Shown here piece after piece: positions 1-12,399 of a stretch of 64,000 nucleotides of DNA. Source of the stretch: Epiperipatus broadwayi. Its lineage: Eukaryota > Onychophora > Udeonychophora > Euonychophora > Peripatidae. The first letter of the stretch is position 1. Each line of letters starts with the position of its first letter. Location: the NCBI GenBank assembly GCA_028023455.1, contig JAQFVV010006199.1, positions 5,406,972-5,470,971 of the forward strand. The letters are read 5' to 3'. Under the pieces are notes generated by a model. That model saw only the letters and a list, made by a program, of their open reading frames with translations, did not search any database and was not told the DNA's origin. Position numbers and translations under genes: made by a program.

Positions 1-1278
1 GCAACACACTGGAGTTTAATAGTGATTACTTTTTTAAAAAAGTATATGTATAATGACATAAACTCCAGTCAATTTAAGATTGAAAATTAACAAATAAAAC
101 AACATATTAATCATCATCATTATCATATTATTTGCATCAAAACAAAACATTGCACCAGTTCTTTAGCTTGTATTTAATGCTGGTCCTACTAACCTTTTTC
201 CACTGATCAAAATTATTATTTGTATATATTAAAAATCACTAAATATATAATTGCTAACCATGTTTCAGATCTATATAATCTATAAACATAGACTAAAATT
301 TTTGAATAATTAGTGGACTAGTATAATGAAAATCAGAATAGCTTTTAGATAGATATATGCATTTTGATGCTCTTCATTAACAATACCATTCAACACAAAT
401 TAATCTGATATCTGATTGACATGAATATCTATTATCAGTGGATTAGTATAGTTATTTCTAGATTGTGGAGTGGATTATTTCTATTAATGCATTTCGTTAT
501 TATTATTTATAATGATTTGGTTGGCTCAGGTTTTGACATTATCAAAAGCCCTCTCCTACAATCTTATATAATAATGGTTCTATTTTCAGTGACTATCATT
601 ACTAAAATACAATTAAAGAGAATTATATTTTCACATTATATTTGCACCACAGAACTTTATAAATTTACTACTATTAATTATTAATGTCAATAATATTTAC
701 ATTTTTTTAGTTTATTTCAAATTATTTTCCCATATTATAAGAACATTAAAATAACCATGTATAAAGTAACTGTTAACATAAAATTATTTACTTATCTCCA
801 GTAAACATTTTTTTTTTCATAAAAAAATTAAATGATAATGATCTCAGAACTTTAAAGCACTATTTTTTTTTTTTTTAAAAAAAAAACAAAACCTACATAA
901 TGGCGATAGAAGTAATTATTAAAGTTATTGATTGTCTGGTGGTTTAGGTAATGATGGTATTTTATTTGTAGTTATGTGTTAAACTATTTCTATCATCTAG
1001 TTGAAATATTAAATGTTTTTTTAAAAAATTCAAACTTTATTTATATTTTTCTAAATACATTTACCTGTCAGTAATATTTTACATATTAGTATTGAAAATA
1101 ATGTTTCAAGTTGCATTATTCACATTTTTTCTCCAGGTGACCTTTAAATTCATGAATACTGAACATAAAATAAATAAAAACAAATAGGTTTTTCTGACAA
1201 AGGCAACATTAGAAATTTTGAATACTTAACTTCTTCATTTTTTATCAAGTATTAAATCTTATTGCATTGACACCATAT
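1..1278. other. AT-rich DNA, no recognised feature
   Basis: This stretch is very AT-rich, with several A or T homopolymer runs (for example near 863-888). The one ORF of note, 421-684 plus (87 aa, hydrophobic), resembles nothing I recognise and is compatible with chance. Confidence 0.5.
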
Positions 1279-1846
1279 AATATTAATACCATCTATATTC
1301 TTTATTTTTTTTTTTACAATCCACTAATGACAGTTTTTATTGCCCCAGCAATCTTCTTCAGAACTTATAATATTTGCTCCATAAAATTTCAGTGACTTCT
1401 TTTTTAGCATCTGCATGTTTGTATTCTTTCACTCACATAACATTTCTTTATTTTTATTTGGAAAACCAATTTAAAAAAAACATATCATTACATAAATCTT
1501 TTGATGACTAATGTGAAACTGACAGAGAAAATATTTTCTCTATCAATTTTGCATTAGTCATCAAAAGATTTATATAAAGATATGATTTTTGGATTGATTT
1601 TCCAAAATAACTTTTCTCTGTCAATTTCACATTAGTCATGAAAAGATTTATGCAAAGATATAGTTTTTGGATTGGTTTTCCAACTAAAAATAAAGAAATA
1701 TTATGTGATTAAAAGGATACAAACATTGGCAGATGCTAAAAAAAAGTCACTGAAAAAGACTGCTAGAGCAATCGAAAATCTCAATAGTGGATTGTAAAAA
1801 AAAAAACATTGTAAAAAGGAATAAAGAATATAGATATATTAATATT
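1279..1846. repeat. Foldback (long inverted repeat) element, about 570 bp
   Basis: The left arm (about 1279-1535) and right arm (about 1611-1846) are reverse complements with scattered mismatches. Shared landmarks include ATTCTTTATT, TACAATCCACTA, TTAGCATCTGC, TTGGAAAACCAAT and GACTAATGTGAAA. The spacer (1536-1610) holds a third partial copy of the inner arm (GCATTAGTCATCAAAAGATT). No ORF is present, so this fits a non-autonomous foldback or MITE-type element. Its boundaries are uncertain by some tens of bases. Confidence 0.7.
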
Positions 1847-4800
1847 CTTCATTTTTTCCTTTTAATATTAAGATTAATGAGTGATTTCTAAATATTATAG
1901 ATTGTCACACTAGGATGATTATGTCTCATTTCTCTTTACAATGTGAAAAGATTTTTTAAATTTTATTCTTTTTCCTTTTTTTTTCTTGTAAGTTTTTCGA
2001 AATATTCTGGATATTATCATAAAGATTATAGACACACATTAACAACATATCACGTTCAGCTAAATTAGAATAAGAATTGGCAATTTTAATATTCCTATGC
2101 CAATACCACCACATGCAACATCAAAACTTATTTCAGTCCCCCCCCCCCCCACAAAAATATTTAGCATAAGCAAGCATCTAATCATAATAAAAATACAAAA
2201 TTGAAATTATACATAAAACTATGAAAAATAGCAAATACATGATTGTTCAGAAGCTAGTGACTTTAAAATATAATGACAAACTAATGCTATTGTTTATTAG
2301 TTTTTAATAATAAGTTTAAAACTACTGTTTTTCTTAACAGTTAATATATTTTTTTAATATTCCATTAAAAAATAAGTTTACTTTAACATAAAAGATTTTG
2401 AAAAATATGTACTCTTGTTTAAATAAAATAACATATTCTTTTATGGTATTTTAGTTTTCACTACAAAATTTTTTTATAACATAGTAAGACTTTGAAGTAT
2501 ATCTATTTGTATTACATGAAGTATATTGTAGTATAATAATAGATCTTTAGTATTTAAAATCAAAATATTAAATACAGACATAAAATAAGCAACATTTTAA
2601 AGTCTTCTTATAGCCAAATCTACTATGACAAAATCTGATAAATATTAAAATGTGGAGATGGTAATATATTAAGATCTAATATAATACTTGTAGCAGAAAC
2701 TTTCCATATCAGCTGAAAAAAAGTAAACTTAGATAAAAGCTTGCAAAATAAATTTTACAGAATTTGCATAACTTTCAAGATAATTTCCAAGGCAATATAT
2801 TATTTAGAGTATGAGAAGACTGAAGTATAACATTTAATATCTTCTGTGACTACCATAATATACATGAAGTAATGAATCATGCAAAATTTTGTGGACATCA
2901 TTATTGTCCATCAAAGATTCTCAGCCATAACTTGTGACTATTACCAAGCACTGAAATTGAATTTATAAATTTTTCCGCTAAGAATGCAACCTGATTACTG
3001 GTTTTCCAAATATATCAGAATACAGTCTGTGATTTGCTGCATAGATCAATCTACAGGTTGGTATTGAGTCAATTATTTATTTTTTTGCAATTTATAATCT
3101 ATGATCAGTTTATTGCTAATATAATGTGTTTTACTGCATGTATTTGTATAATGTATTACATTTTCCAGTAATTATTGTTATTATATATAATTTTTATTTA
3201 TACATGAGTGATCTTGTTTTCAAGTAAAATAATTATATATTATCTTTTAACATTAGTGACATAATCTTCTAAACATTTTTTTTTTTTGAAAGTGCTATAT
3301 ATATAAAATAATTGGTTAGTTGCTCAAAAAGTCATGTGAAATTTAATGACTAGAAGTGTCAAATAAAATTTTGATATAAAAACATTAGCTTTACTACTGA
3401 CAACTATACAGATACTATAATAACATAGACTAATTGATTACTGGCTGCTAGCTTTGGTGTTTTACATAACATAACTTTCTGATTCACAACTTCTAAATAC
3501 ATTACATTGTCTAATTTTATACAGAAGGTTTTAGTTAGCTTTTAAAATAATCTATCTATCTATTTATCTATCTATCTAAATATATATATTAAATAATCAT
3601 AACTTTTTTAAATATCTGTAATTACAAAGCAGAAGCAACTACCTCCCACCTAATTAAGTAAAGTCAAAAACTATGAAAAAATAGAATGATTTAAAACCCA
3701 AATCAAACTTTGAACTAAGCTTATATAACAACAGAGACTAAAGATAGAAAGGTAGCATTCCATTTTTTGTGGCTTTTAACATTACATAACTTAGTGGGAG
3801 ATACTTATGCTATTCAATTATACATATATGAATTACTGTAAAAAACTTCTTCCTTTAAGGACCAGATATAGTTACGTCTACTTGAATGTAAATGGATCAC
3901 AAAGTTTAAATGCTGGTGTTTCTTTGATTAATTCTCTTAAGAATTGTTTTTAATGAATCGGTCATACAAAAATTGCAATTAAATCTAAAATATTTATTTT
4001 AAAAAATATAAGAGATTTTATAACTTAGCAATTAATGTTTAAATTAGATCCTTAAATTATTTTTAGTATGGAAAATTTATTTTAAAATAGTTTGGATTTC
4101 TTTACTATGTACATATTTATTTTGATCACTTGAATTAATGTTTTTATATTAAAAAATTGAATATCAATTATTATATAAATATCACTGTATTGTGGTGGAC
4201 TTATTAGTGTATTTCCTTTCCATGCTAATAATTAGAAGTTCAAATCAGTGTGAAGTTTGATTTTTTTTTTTCAGTAATTGAGAATTTGGATTTTTTTTCA
4301 ATAACTAAACACGGCGAGATAATATTGACTTAAAAATAAATACTTAGTTATTCTTATGTAAAGAGTAAAAATAGTCTAGGTTGGTGACTATTTATAAAAA
4401 AATAAAACTGTAATATAATGCAACCTTTAATACTTTTTAACAAAAGTGTTATTATAGAAGAAATAAATGTTTTTTTAAGTATTTTATTTTTTTAATTTTT
4501 ACTAATATGTTATGATAAATTGCTTTTAATTTGAAATTTTGTTATATTATTTTATTATAATGAATTTTTTTACTTATGCAATAACAAATTTGTATTCACT
4601 ATATTTTTTTACTCCACTTTTTTTAGAGATATGTAAAATCGATTACACTTATGAGAAACTCGATTTTATTAAATATAGTATTTACAATGTGACATTTTAT
4701 ATTTGTTCTTCTAAAACATCAGATTGTTTTTTAGTAGGTAAAATGATTTTGTTAATTTTAATTAACTTTCTTTAATCTTAACTTCAAACAAAATTATTTT

Positions 4801-5700
4801 ATTCGTTGTTACAAGTTAATGGAAACTTTTAATTATTCAAAAGCTTTTAACATTTTTTTCATGTCATCTTCAACTTGATATCCTGAATAGATATATATTT
4901 TAATTATTATTATAACTTTAAATATATACTGAATTATATTTTCCAAGTTTTAATTTTATCAACTTTTGCTTTGAAATTGTTTTGAATACAGAGTAATTTT
5001 TTAAAAGTGTATATTTATTTTCATTTACTTGTAGATTTAATTACTTTTTTCCCTTCATTATTATTTTACATACTTGAGTAAAATATTATTCTCTTTTAAA
5101 AAATATATATAATATTTGATAAAACTTTAAAAAAAGTTTATCTTAGCAATTATTAGTTGACACACAGCATTATGTGTTTCATATGCATAGTTATTGTGAA
5201 TTTAAATAAATAATTCTGTTAATACATTATGTGTAATTAAATTTTTTGATTGTATTTACCAAACAATGAATAAAATGAGAGGAAAATGCTAAAAGATAAT
5301 AAATTATATATTAGCAAGGAAATAAAATAATATAGTAGAGTAATTACTGCTTAAATAAGAAAGTAATCATGTTACAAATTATGGTTCAGCTTGTTGATAA
5401 TCAAGAGAATTTATCAATTTATAATATTAAAATAAGACTAGGCTGACTAATGAAAATAAATAGGATGCATACTCATTTCAGTTATCTATGAACATAATGT
5501 AGCTATTTTATATTAACAGCCAAAATTCTTTCTACATCATTTTACAACCATCTATGCAAACATGCATAATCAATCAATAAACACCAGATAATAATACTAA
5601 CCAGATTCCCAGATTAATTTTAATGTAAAGATTTGAAAGTTTTAATACCCTAAAATTTTGAACCTAAACTAATTGCTTGTCTAATTACAAAAACTATATA
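1847..5700. other. AT-rich DNA, no gene seen
   Basis: I see no coding or mobile-element signature here. Simple-sequence landmarks are a run of 13 C at 2138-2150 and a TCTA microsatellite at 3551-3578. The ORF at 4539-4775 plus (78 aa) is low-complexity and unsupported. Confidence 0.5.
3551..3578. repeat. (TCTA)n microsatellite
   Basis: About seven TCTA units with one TTTA interruption, followed by a short TA run. Confidence 0.85.
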
Positions 5701-6786
5701 CACCTTGGTCTCGTTTTACGCAATAGATAGGTTCCTCAGAAAACACGCGCAAACGAAATCGCGCAAAAATAGACGTAACTTACATTGAAAAAGGAAGGAT
5801 GCGGTCTGTGATTTTTCAAAATTCGCATAAAAGCAAAGCACCAATGTAAAATTACTTTAAAATTCGCGCAAAAAAAATATAAGGAAATAAAATATGACTA
5901 ATAAAAAATTTCAAATTTAAAAAAAATTGATACAAGACAAACTTTTTTAAACTATAATATTTAATTTGATTCAAAATAATATATTTTTATGCATAATTTA
6001 CAGTACAGTAATTTACATTTTTATACGTTTTAATTATTATAGCTATTTGCTGAAAAACACGTTAGTTTGCAAACAACTAGCACCAACTTCACACTCATGT
6101 TGTAACAGTGGTTTTCTGGTGACAACGTAATTAGTAATTAATCTTTGAGACAATGATTTTATTAATTGTTTATGAAACTCACAACAAAAAATTAAATTCT
6201 TATTTTTGTCTTTAATTTTCAATTCAGTTTAAAAATCAAATTTCACATTAATTTCAAGTCGCAGTAAGTAATTTTTAAATTGTTAATTACAATTAAAAAT
6301 CAGATTTTAATTTTTAATTGGGCCCATTGCTATTGCTGACCTTTTAAAAATAAACTTGTGGACACTAAATGATTAATAATTGATTACATTCTTTTTTAAA
6401 AACCAAAAACAGAATGTGATTTAAAATGCAAAATTAACATGCACAATGTTTGAACAAATTTACATTATAATCTTGTAAAATTTAATGTGTGTATACATAA
6501 AATGTGGAAATTATGATTTTAATTTCATTATTGCATAAAATCTTACCATTATAAAGCACTGAAAATATTGAAATTACTAAGATGAAAGTCGAATTCCAAT
6601 AATGTGCTATTACTTTCAATATAACGTAAGTGTGCGAAATTTATTATTTAAAGTAATAGCGCATTATCGGAGTTCATACACGTGGGTCTCTTTTACGCGG
6701 ACTTATTTAACACACTTCCGGTGAAACGCGAATCACGTAACTTCAAAATCGTGTTAAATAAGTCCACGTAAAAAGAGACCCAGGTG
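5701..6786. mobile_element. Candidate TA-flanked non-autonomous DNA transposon (1.09 kb)
   Basis: The left end starts TA|CACCTTGGTCTCGTTTTACG. The right end, read inward, is TA|CACCTGGGTCTCTTTTTACG, so the terminal inverted repeats agree at most of 20 positions and both are flanked by TA. A TA target duplication with terminal inverted repeats is typical of Tc1/mariner/pogo elements. No transposase ORF is visible. The interior holds a hairpin (about 6594-6672, arms around GCTATTACTTT), and the right end is itself a compact palindrome, listed separately. Alternatively only the 108-bp right-hand palindrome is an element and the left match is a second partial copy. Confidence 0.5.
6679..6786. repeat. 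Short palindromic MITE-like unit
   Basis: A 108-bp unit with arms CACGTGGGTCTC...GACTTATTTAACAC and its near-exact reverse complement, flanked by TA on both sides. The spacer contains CTTCCGGTGAAACGCG. It may be the smallest mobile form of the family whose end also occurs at 5701. Confidence 0.6.
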
Positions 6787-7387
6787 TATTTTAATAATTT
6801 CAACTGCATACTAACTATAGCCAATTTCCAACAAAATATTACATGATTCTATCTTGAATTTAACATTTCTATAGATAGCAAAGTCATGATTTGTTTTGAT
6901 ATAGCCCCAATGATTTAATAAATGAATCATACATTTAATATGCATGAATAAATCATTTATTAAGATAATAGTTAAACTATATAAATTAAGCTGATTTGAC
7001 ATCCCTCCCCCAATATTGTTTGAGAGTGGAATAGTATATTAAAAAAAGATGATTGGTATAGTGGAAAATGATTTTTAAATATTATTATAGTTTGGTTTTA
7101 AATATAAGATTTTAAAGTGTAATTATGAAGAACAATATATAGCAGTTTATGATTTAGTTTGTGAAGCTATTTTTAAAGCCAAGTTTCCTCCCTCTTTTTT
7201 TAATTGTCAGATTAAGAATGTATATTGGTAATTTAAACAAAGATTAATGATTCTTATAAATGAGTTCTATAATATAACTGTAAAATTTAATTATTTGCTC
7301 TATCAATTTTAAAATATGATCCTCCCCCTACATTACAGGCTTTTTCATACCTGAACTCATATATGTAATATATAGGGGTTTTAACTC

Positions 7388-7731
7388 AACATGGGTAGAA
7401 TGAGAAGGTTGACACTAAGGTTAGCTTTGAGCATTCCATCATCAGATTTTCAATGAAATGGATGGCAGAAGAGTTGTAAGATGGAGTGGTTTGAAGCTGC
7501 TTATTAAAGTATGAAGATTGGCCATCTTAATATAAGTTGAGCTTTGATTGTATCTATGTGTGGAGATTATAATCTGGACAAACTGACGAGTGCTGGTTTA
7601 GCATGAAATACGTATATTGGTGATTATTTATCTTGTTGATATCTGTGTTATAAAGTGTATCAGCAGTATAAGATAGCATGGATGGTTGAGGGTCATGTGA
7701 AAGTCTGAGTTCAAACCCCCTATATATTACA
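7388..7731. repeat. Dispersed repeat family R1, copy 1
   Basis: This copy shares most of its sequence with 7876-8176 and with 29037-29475. Landmarks are CAGATTTTCAATGAAATGG, GAAGAGTTGT, TATGAAGATTGGC, TAGCATGAAATA and GGTTGAGGGTCATGTG. The end carries GAGTTCAAACCCC, which resembles the B box of a tRNA-type RNA polymerase III promoter. No protein-coding potential is seen; short minus-strand ORFs across it are broken in the other copies. It could be a SINE-like or MITE-like element. Confidence 0.65.
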
Positions 7732-7799
7732 CATATGAGTGCAGGTATAAAAAAGCATGTACTATAGAAAAAAAGGCATATTTCAAAATAAAGTCCTTT

Positions 7800-8176
7800 A
7801 AGGTCTGCCCATCCCTTGTATATGTATATAAATGGATTATGTCCTGTACATGAGGTGTCAGAGTGACTTGTGGTCGACATAGATATGATAAGAAGGTTAG
7901 CACTAAGGTGGGATTTGAACATTTCATCAGATTTTCAATGAAATGGATGGCTGAAGAGTTGTGGGGTAGAGTGGTTTGAAGCTTGTCCATTAAAGTATGA
8001 AGATTGGCTATCTTAATATAAGCTGAGATTTGATTGTATATATGTATAAATATAATAATCTGCACCAACTGATGAGTTGGTTTATCATGAAATATGGAAA
8101 TTGGTGATTTTTTTTGACATGTGTGTGATCAAATGTATCAGCAGTATGAGATAGCATGGATGGTTGAGGGTCATGT
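7800..8176. repeat. Dispersed repeat family R1, copy 2 (tandem to copy 1)
   Basis: It begins with the leader GGTCTGCCCATCCC, also present before the copy at 29037, and then repeats the body of copy 1 with substitutions and small indels. It stops at GGGTCATGTG, so the terminal B-box-like segment is missing. Confidence 0.65.
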
Positions 8177-8525
8177 GATATCTATCAATTTTAATAAATT
8201 TCTTATTATTAATAAATCATTAAATAAATTATAATTACAATGTTATTTTATTTCTATTATAGAACACTATATACTATTCTATGTGCTATGATAAGTAAAC
8301 ATTAAAAGATGTTTAACATTTGATGAAGACACAAAACCGTATGCTAAAAAAGGCTTTTTATGTGTAATTATTAATATGTACATATATATGTATATAAACT
8401 CCAGCATAATGCACTTCATTAATTTTCATTTTTGATAATAATATTTATTTTTATATAAAACACAGATAGTTAGATGAAATTAAAATTGGAAGGCTGCAAA
8501 CTCTTCATGCTTATTATAATATTTA

Positions 8526-8831
8526 TCTAACAGCCAATCAGATGTTATAATGGCTGTCTGAATAATAATCAAACTGTAAACACAAGACAGAGAATTTTAC
8601 AAGAAAAGGGTGGAAAGAACAATCCACCCTTTTTCTTTACTTGTTTTTCTATATATCTAAGCCAGTCTGAAGTATTTAGGTTTGAAAACATGAAGGTTTA
8701 AATATCTTCACATTTAACTCATTGAGTCTAAATTACAAACATACAGCATAAAATCCTATGATTTACTATGCAGTAGTTTTTAGATATTATAACTTGCAGA
8801 CAACCATCATAACATCTGATTGGCTGTTAGA
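8526..8831. mobile_element. MITE with 35-bp terminal inverted repeats (CAGCCAATCAGATG family)
   Basis: The left end (8526-8560) begins TCTAACAGCCAATCAGATGT and the right end (8797-8831) is its reverse complement with few differences. Length is about 306 bp with no ORF. An internal hairpin sits near 8602-8645 (AAGAAAAGGGTGGA paired with TCCACCCTTTTCTT). Its interior (AAGCCAGTCTGAAGTATT, CTTCACATTTAA) is related to the arms of the larger element at 28742-30068. Confidence 0.7.
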
Positions 8832-8931
8832 CAAGTATTTTTGATAATGTGTTTTTAATATTTGATTAATGTTTGAATTATTTATTATTCATATTGTTTA
8901 AAGTCTATGCAACTTTATGACTGGGTGCATG

Positions 8932-11836
8932 TATTTATAATGGTCAAGATTGTATAATCAGTCAACAAGACTGAAAGACAAAGCAGGGATTCTCAAATAC
9001 TAGACATAGGGTTACCCCTATGCTCCTAGTTTAAACTCCTACATAGGCTTCCTAGTCTCAACCACCTAATTAACATCTTCACAGTTACACAGCTTCCCTT
9101 ATTACTACAGCATGACCTAGGTCAGGGTACAAATAAAAACCCTCTCTCAGGGTTCTTCTCACAACTCAGGTTTGGTGCACCTTGCACATGGTTATTCAGG
9201 TGTAATTACATTACTAATTACAGACCCATCTAGATATTCTATTTAACTACACCCATGTGGATTATACGGAGCCTATTTTCAGAGTGCCCTTCTAGGGGCC
9301 AGGTTGAAAGCTAGGGATGCCTTAGTTAACATTATACCATGGTTCCAAAATATAAACATACTCAGAATTAATCATGATAAACAACAGTTTATTATAGGAT
9401 AATTTATTAAATATTTCACTGGCCTTTATATTATTACAGGTGGAAGTAATGGAAAATTACATATCGGTGTGTGTACCTAATTTAGTCAATGATTAATCTT
9501 AATAACTATCAATTGTAAACTGCTTGATAATAGAGGCTACTGTGGATGGGTTTGATCCTCCAGTTATCCAGGTATATTTACATGCAGGTGAAAGTGAAAA
9601 AAAGTGAATTTATTTAAGAAAGTGAAAAAAAGTGAATTTATTTAAAATGGTGCAGTTTTACTCTCTGTATCATCACTGTTCATGGTCATATTAAGCAAAA
9701 TGAACTTTGGGATCAACTTGGTGATCGAATAGTATGGTTCACCATGAAAGAGTGGATGTCCCTGGCCACAGAGATGCATCTTCTTCTAACAAGGGTGCAT
9801 TTCAGTGGAGAGAGCTAAGATGTGAAAAATTTAGGATTTGGGGTGGCAAGGGGTCTCCAGTTCCTGTGGAACCTATACTGGTGCTGATCTATGGATTAGG
9901 AACCTGGTTCACAGTGTCTGGACCACCTTTATGAAGTTTGACCATATGATGCATGAACTACACAAGATATATAGTGGCAATAAAGTTATAAGAGGAAAAT
10001 GACCTAAGACAGCAAAGCTGGAGAGCAGAAACACAAAATGGCAAGTATACATGATAATAATTATATAAACCTTTTACCCATACACTTATGGATTAGCAAT
10101 TTATTTTATCAAGTAAAATTCTCCCTAAATAACTATAAAAAGCTTGGATGAGATTCAGAAGCTGCTCACAGACAATATAATCAATAATCTTAATTAAACA
10201 ATCTTTAATATTATAATGTAGAATACAGAAGGTTATTATGGTTCATATTCTCACTGATAGTTAGTGACTTGTGCTGACATTACCAATACATGATAAATGC
10301 CTTAATTTACATAAATAGAGTAAACAGGTAATGCTATATAAACATTTATATAAGGTTACAATATCATCTTCATATGATAGATATTAATATAACAATAATG
10401 GGAATTATTAAATTTCTTTTATACATAAATGCAGATTGAGAATGTAAATTGGATTATCATTATTCTCCCATCTGAGGTTAAGGTTTTGGTATAAACATGT
10501 TTATATATAGATATATATTGTTAAACATACAAATTTAACTATAATTGGATTTTTAGATATATTTTCTTGAACCTTAATCATAATAAACACACGGTTTCTA
10601 AGTTTTGACATATTTAATTAATTCTAAAATACTTTCCATTCTTCTGAGAAAGCAAATATAAATTCTCAGAATTATAATAATGAAATTTTATTTTGCATGT
10701 TGGGAGGATAAAAAAGAAATCTATTTACTGATTTATTTAAATGCTTTTAAAGTTTTAAAAGAGGGTGTCTTCCAAACTCACATTATCCAGGAGAATGTTA
10801 AGAGTTAAGAAGTGTAAACAACTCTAAACTTAAATTTAACTCCATTCATCATCCAAGTTGACATTAATATTTGCTGCATCAAATACTTAAACCAATAAAA
10901 CCTTGACATGTAAAATATTAGTTAAAATGGTATAAATATAAATTATGTATATAATTAATTAGTTACATGAGTTCAGAGAATGGATTAAAATAGATTACCA
11001 CCTAGCTGATAGATGTCTTTTTAACTCCTTGTCAGAAAACTAGTGAATGCCTTCTTTGATATAGAGATTGGGCTGATTGTAGTGGATGGCAGCTGGATCT
11101 TGGCACTGGCATTGGAACTTCTTCTTGGATGCCCATTTCACCTGCTGATCATGGAGCTGATGCACATCTACTCATGTATAATTGTAGGTATTGTACAAAT
11201 TTTATTTTTTCTTCAAAATATTTATTTCTTCTATGTTATGTCATATCTCCCTGAACAATGCCCCATTCCCTTCTTCTATATTTTCATTCTCCCTATGGGG
11301 TTGTATATCATAAGTTTTCATAATAGATTTTGATCTAATTTCTTTAATTTTTGTTCCATCTTAATTTTGCTTATGGAGTCCTTTGTGCTGCCACATAGGT
11401 TTCCTGATCTTTGTTTCTGTTCTTATTTCATACCTTAAAATATGTGCAGTCATTCAAATATACCAAAGTGTAACTCTTTTTTATGATTATTACACTAGCT
11501 TAGGAAACAGGCAATTACATAACTTTGGTAATGATTTGCTTCCATTACCTGACCTTTCTTGCATTGTATGAAAATACATTCCACTCCTATTCCTTAATAG
11601 ATCATGCTTTTTTTTTAATAAAATATTTTCTTGTTAAACTTAAAATGTGTCATGATTTAAATAACTTTTGACTTTAAAGATTTATGAATTGTTCACATAC
11701 ACACATGCTTGTACTAGTGTGTTGCCTGTACTAGTGTATGTGAATACATAAAATTATATAACATACACTGGGGAATAGTGTTAGATTTGAACAAATGTGA
11801 AACAAGCATATCTGCATGCAGATAAGCACCACTTCA
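8932..11836 (-). repeat. LTR, left copy (3' LTR on the minus strand)
   Basis: About 2.9 kb, collinear with 14223-17187. Shared landmarks in order are GATTGTATAATCAG, ATGCTCCTAGTTTAA, CCTAATTAACATC, ACCATGGTTCCAA, TTTAGTCAATGATTAATCTT, GTAAACAGGTAATGCTATAT, TCTCAGAATTATAATAATG and ACATACACTGGGGAATAG. ORFs within it (for example 9734-9934 and 11043-11333) are not conserved as frames in the other copy and are probably not genes. Confidence 0.7.
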
Positions 11837-12399
11837 TATCTGTGCAGTTACAATATATAAAAAAAAACCAAAAAATAATTTACTTGTCCTTTTATAGTAG
11901 ATGAGTGATCTCTCAAATTTTCTAGTTGGCATGTTAGTGTTTAGGAGTTAGTTTACCATTGTGTTAGCCTTAACTTCTGTTACCTTATTCTTTTTTCTAC
12001 TTAATAATCTATATATTTTCTAACTAACTCTATTGTAGGTTTTTTCCATGTTCTCTTAAGTCCATGTTCAATTATATGGTCTATATGTCCATGAGTCTTT
12101 TTATTTAGTTAATGCCTTTATCTTCATGGGTCATACAGTCTGCTATGATAACACTTCCTTCTCTGGGAATATGGGTCTCCATGTACCAGGGTCCCCATTT
12201 GATTTTCCAGATTAAAATAGTGTGCGTTTGTTAGTTTCTTCTTTTCTTCTCCATTTGGGCATCTGCTGCACTCATTTTCTCATTATCACATGTCCCTTAT
12301 TTCTATTGCTGAGCTCGAGTATTTTTAAATTCATTTTTGTTATGCTCAGTTCTTGCTTTACATTTTTTCTAATCAACTCCCTTAGTATTCATAACTTCA
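11837..12399 (-). other. LTR-element interior, 3' part, no clear ORF
   Basis: This lies between the gag remnant and the left LTR. Minus-strand translation gives short open patches but no recognisable protease, reverse transcriptase or integrase motif. A possible decayed zinc-knuckle-like patch (NKGH on the minus strand near 12270-12290) lacks the expected cysteines and is not claimed. Confidence 0.4.
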
